Below the pieces are notes generated by a model that worked only from the letters and a program-made list of their open reading frames with translations, did not search any database and was not told the DNA's origin. A DNA stretch of 10,542 nt, taken from positions 1-10,542 of the forward strand of contig VERO01000066.1 of assembly GCA_018882625.1 (NCBI GenBank). The letters are read 5' to 3'. Within the stretch, counting starts at the first letter, position 1. Each line of letters begins with the position of its first letter. This document shows positions 7,923 to 10,542 of the stretch, piece after piece. This DNA is from Phycisphaerales bacterium. GTDB taxonomy: Bacteria; Planctomycetota; Phycisphaerae; Phycisphaerales; SM1A02. A program made the translations under genes and the position numbers.

Positions 7923-9917
7923 ATGTCCGCTGCCATCCGTGTGCGTTCACTGTTCGCGGCCATCGCGATCGCTCCAGCCATCGCCCTCTGCGCGTGCATC
8001 GGCGAGGACCCGTCCGTGGCGGAGCGGGCCACCGCACAGCGCCGCATCGACGATGCCGCATCGAAGCTCGCGTCCATCGCTGCACAGACCTCCGGCGACC
8101 TCAAGGCCACGGCGGACCAGCTCCGTACGCTCGCAAGCCAGGTGCAGAGCGTGCCCGGAGCGTCTCCGGGCCAGCAGGCCGCCGCGGCGGGAGTCGCTGC
8201 CGGCGCAGCGCGCCAGGCTGGACTTCTCGAGACCGCACACGCACGCCAGATCGAGGCCACCAACGCGCGTGCGCGCGCACTTGCCATTCGGCTGGCCAGC
8301 ATCGCGGCGCTCGCGCAGGCCGAGGCTGATGCTCACCAGGGCGCGAGCGGCGGCATGCCCAGCTCCTCGCTCGACAGTGCCCAGGACCTTGCGTCCCAGT
8401 CGGAGCAGGCACTAGCCGAGGTGAACGAGGCGCTTCAGGAGGTGCAGATGCGTGCCGAGGAGGCCGCAGAGGCGATGGCGGAGGCGAATGCGGAGGCAGA
8501 CGCCCTGCGCACCGAGGCGCTCGCGGCGGACCCCCGCCAGGCGCACCGTCTGATCGAGCAGTCCGCAGGCCGGCGGGAGGCGGCGATCGAGGCGATGGAG
8601 CGTGCCCAGATGGCGGAGGCTGAGGCAACGCTCGGCGAGAGCATGCAGCGCATGACGCAGCTCGGGTCGGAGTCCGCGCGCAGGCAGGCGACGGCGCTCG
8701 CGGCCGCGCTCGAGTCGCTCACCGAGCTGAACGCGTCCTTCTCCGCACGCCGCAGCGGCGCGGCCGAGACCGTGCGCACCATGCAGGTCCGCGTCAGGGA
8801 GCTGCTGGACTCGAGCGATCCCGGCGCGCACGAGGCATTTGCCGCAAGCGTGCGGCAGGCGACCGAGGACTTCGAGCGTGCCGCATCGTTCGCGCAGCGG
8901 GCTACGCCCTCCGGGTCCGACCGGAGCGCGCAGTCTTCGGCGGCCATGGCCCGCACCAGCGCGGAGATGGCACGGGCGCTCGTGCACAGCATGCAGAGCG
9001 ACGCGAACCTGTCGCACGCGCGCGCGCTCCTTGCCGTGGCGCTGGCGCCGGGCGCAGCAGGCGACCAGGCTGTGATGCAGCAGGCCCAGGATGCGCTCGC
9101 GAGGGCGACCGAATCGCACTCGAAGGCGGCGGAGGCGTACGCGTCCGCGCAGGAGAGCCTTGGGCGCAGCGGAGACAGCGCTCCGGTGCGCGAGCTGCGC
9201 GCATCGCTGACTGCATCGCTTGGATCAATGTCCGCGCCGTCGCTGGACATCCCCAAGGCGCCAGAGGCGCCCGCCAAGGCTGCGTCCGGGGGTGCGCGAG
9301 CAGCCGCCAGCGCATCGGCACCATCTGCCCCCGTCGAGGTCACCGACCCGCCGCACGCATCGCCCGAGGCGCTCGTCGCCTACCTGTCGAGCGGGCGCCT
9401 CGCCGAGAGTCCGGAGGCGATGCGCGCAGTGCTGTCCGGCAAGCGGCCCACGGCCAAGCCGTTCCTCGACGCGCTGATCGAGATGAACGGCGCCATGATG
9501 CGACTCACGCAGGCGATGGAGGCGAGCTTCGGCAAGGGCGGCGCAGGACTCGCATCCAGCCTTGGCGCCGCGACCGCATTCGGCGGTGCAGGCACCGAGT
9601 TCACCATCGTCTCGGTGGACGGCGACTCGGGCGTGATCAGCCAGAAGGGGGCGATGGGTCCCGCCGCGCAGCTTTCGATACGCCTCGACGGTGGCGCGTG
9701 GAAGGTCGACCTCGACGAGCTGGTGATGAAGGCGGGCCCCATGGGACAGATGCTTCCAGGCATGGTGAGCGCCTTCGTGCCCGCCATCGACGGCGTCTCC
9801 GAACGCATCACCGGTGGCCAGATCGCGAGCGCCGCGGATGCTGAGCGCGAGCTCCAGAGCGCCCTGCAGCAGGCCATGGCGCAGGCGATGGCCGGCGGCA
9901 TGGGCGGCCCGCGCTGA
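7923..9917 (+). CDS. Alanine-rich coiled-coil lipoprotein, function unknown
   Basis: This 664-residue protein has a lipoprotein signal: basic residues R6 and R8, a hydrophobic stretch at 10-22 and a lipobox LCAC with the lipidated cysteine at position 25. Residues about 30-435 are dominated by Ala, Glu, Gln and Arg in long helical, coiled-coil-like runs (for example EVNEALQEVQMRAEEAAEAM). Residues 440-475 are a Pro/Ala/Ser linker. Residues 481-664 form a separate C-terminal domain: a helical start (PEALVAYLSSGRLAESPEAM), then beta-like TEFTIVSVDGDSGVISQKG and LSIRLDGGAWKVDLDEL, reminiscent of NTF2-like or DUF4878-like folds, and a final Ala/Gln/Met-rich helix. Together these suggest a membrane-anchored periplasmic protein with a long stalk. 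The start at 7923 gives the complete signal peptide. The gene follows the C-x4-CH protein by 34 bp, so the two may act together. No known family is recognised. Confidence 0.75.
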   Translation: MSAAIRVRSLFAAIAIAPAIALCACIGEDPSVAERATAQRRIDDAASKLASIAAQTSGDLKATADQLRTLASQVQSVPGASPGQQAAAAGVAAGAARQAGLLETAHARQIEATNARARALAIRLASIAALAQAEADAHQGASGGMPSSSLDSAQDLASQSEQALAEVNEALQEVQMRAEEAAEAMAEANAEADALRTEALAADPRQAHRLIEQSAGRREAAIEAMERAQMAEAEATLGESMQRMTQLGSESARRQATALAAALESLTELNASFSARRSGAAETVRTMQVRVRELLDSSDPGAHEAFAASVRQATEDFERAASFAQRATPSGSDRSAQSSAAMARTSAEMARALVHSMQSDANLSHARALLAVALAPGAAGDQAVMQQAQDALARATESHSKAAEAYASAQESLGRSGDSAPVRELRASLTASLGSMSAPSLDIPKAPEAPAKAASGGARAAASASAPSAPVEVTDPPHASPEALVAYLSSGRLAESPEAMRAVLSGKRPTAKPFLDALIEMNGAMMRLTQAMEASFGKGGAGLASSLGAATAFGGAGTEFTIVSVDGDSGVISQKGAMGPAAQLSIRLDGGAWKVDLDELVMKAGPMGQMLPGMVSAFVPAIDGVSERITGGQIASAADAERELQSALQQAMAQAMAGGMGGPR

Positions 9918-9958
9918 CCTCCCGCCGCGCGGCCCCCGCGGGCGGCCCGCAGTTCGAA
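9918..9958. terminator. Convergent 41-bp gap with a GC-rich palindrome
   Basis: Between the lipoprotein stop and the queG stop lies a perfect 13-nt palindrome GCGGGC-G-GCCCGC at 9938-9950. An alternative pairing joins CCGCC (9922-9926) with GGCGG (9941-9945). Either could form a bidirectional transcript end, but there is no T-run on either strand and the base composition makes chance pairing likely. Confidence 0.25.
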
Positions 9959-10542
9959 TCACTCGTGCGCCGGACGCGGAACTGGCTGGCTGAGCGCCGC
10001 GCGCGCGGCGCCGCGCGCGAGTTCCGGTGCCGCGGCATCTTCAGCGACCCTCGAGACTGCATGGCGCCATGGGGAACCTGAGTGGTGAAGCGCCCACACC
10101 GCGTTACGCGCCGCCATCGATGCGCTCATGCGCCGGAGCGCCCCTGCCCGCCATGCGGCACGCCGCTGCGCACCGCTCCAGTTGAGCATCTCAAGCAGGT
10201 CGAAGGATGCGCTGCCACCTTCCCACGCGGGATGCACGCCGACGCGACGTGACTTGCGCGTCGGCTGGTTGTGCGGGCACACCTCCTGGCAGATGTCGCA
10301 TCCGGCGACCCAGTCCCCCATCAGCCCGGCCAGAGCGGGATCAAGGTCTCCGCGGTCCTCCAGGGTCAGTGCGGAGATGCACCGCCGCGCATCGACGGAC
10401 CAGGGCTCGATCGCGCGGGTCGGGCACGCATCGATGCAGCGCGTGCACGACCCGCAGGGGTCGGCGGGTTCGTCCGGCGACGCCTGCCGAGCCGTCGGCG
10501 CGAGGTCCACAGTTGTGGCGAGCGTCGCGATCAGCGTCCACG
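9959..10542 (-). CDS. queG: QueG, epoxyqueuosine reductase, C-terminal ~194 residues (start lies beyond right edge)
   Basis: QueG reduces epoxyqueuosine to queuosine in tRNA, the last step of queuosine synthesis, using cobalamin and two [4Fe-4S] clusters in the cytoplasm. The visible part holds both cluster motifs: CGSCTRCIDACP, followed by DARRCISALT, and then GCDICQEVCPHN. After these, RNAVWALHHSG and the following helices match the HEAT-like C-terminal repeat of full-length QueG. The frame stays open to the window edge; the last complete upstream codons read WTLIATLATTVDL, matching the segment before the first cluster in the family. A GTG at 10510 in this frame is internal, not the start. 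The N-terminal DUF1730 and cobalamin-binding part lies outside the window. The gene converges on the lipoprotein gene with 41 bp between stop codons. The family call is firm. Confidence 0.93.
   Translation of the reverse strand, partial: WTLIATLATTVDLAPTARQASPDEPADPCGSCTRCIDACPTRAIEPWSVDARRCISALTLEDRGDLDPALAGLMGDWVAGCDICQEVCPHNQPTRKSRRVGVHPAWEGGSASFDLLEMLNWSGAQRRAAWRAGALRRMSASMAARNAVWALHHSGSPWRHAVSRVAEDAAAPELARGAARAALSQPVPRPAHE

Noticed and set aside
8412..9343. Long minus-strand open frames opposite the coiled-coil lipoprotein
   Set aside because: They mirror the Ala-rich heptads of the sense strand and show only Ala/Ser/Arg or Leu/His/Arg-rich composition, with no plausible start signal.
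9959..10510. Treating the minus-strand frame from the GTG at 10510 as a complete small ferredoxin-like protein
   Set aside because: The frame continues to the window edge with residues matching QueG just before the first iron-sulfur motif, so the GTG is internal and the gene is simply cut by the window.

Overview
This window is GC-rich, protein-dense DNA (apparently around 70% G+C, judged by eye) from a bacterial chromosome. It holds seven protein-coding genes, two of them cut by the window edges, separated by gaps of 34-97 bp. No tRNA, rRNA, CRISPR array, insertion sequence or phage gene was seen, and no stretch over 300 bases lacks a gene. The gene content suggests a planctomycete-like organism, perhaps of the Phycisphaerae: a roughly 1000-residue NAD-glutamate dehydrogenase, a Pro/Ala-rich protein with a cytochrome-like C-x4-CH site, a DUF4139 envelope protein and a family-2 AP-endonuclease-like TIM barrel. 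That placement is an inference, not a sequence-proven fact.

Layout from left to right. The N-terminal part of ribF (FAD synthetase/riboflavin kinase) lies on the minus strand and runs off the left edge. Divergent from it, after 47 bp, is the large NAD-specific glutamate dehydrogenase (345-3338). After a 97-bp gap comes an exported MuiA/DUF4139 family protein (3436-5232). It converges on a minus-strand sugar phosphate isomerase/epimerase-like TIM barrel (5290-6282). Divergent from that gene are a protein with a 27-bp tandem repeat and a C-x4-CH site (6350-7888) and, 34 bp later, a 664-residue alanine-rich coiled-coil lipoprotein (7923-9917). The C-terminal part of queG (epoxyqueuosine reductase) lies on the minus strand, converges on the lipoprotein gene and runs off the right edge.

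Functionally this is mostly core metabolism (flavin synthesis, glutamate catabolism, tRNA queuosine synthesis) mixed with envelope proteins of unknown role. No defence or mobile system is evident. The least explained part is the pair at 6350-9917: a putative c-type-cytochrome-like protein followed by a coiled-coil lipoprotein.

A recurring regulatory pattern also stands out. The three plus-strand genes without a Shine-Dalgarno sequence (345, 3436, 7923) each have a TAG-x-x-T hexamer 7-11 nt before the ATG. Two of these share the 10-mer GCGGGGTAGC. The two genes with a purine-rich ribosome binding site (6282 minus, 6350 plus) lack such a close hexamer. This suggests leaderless or near-leaderless transcription for the first group.
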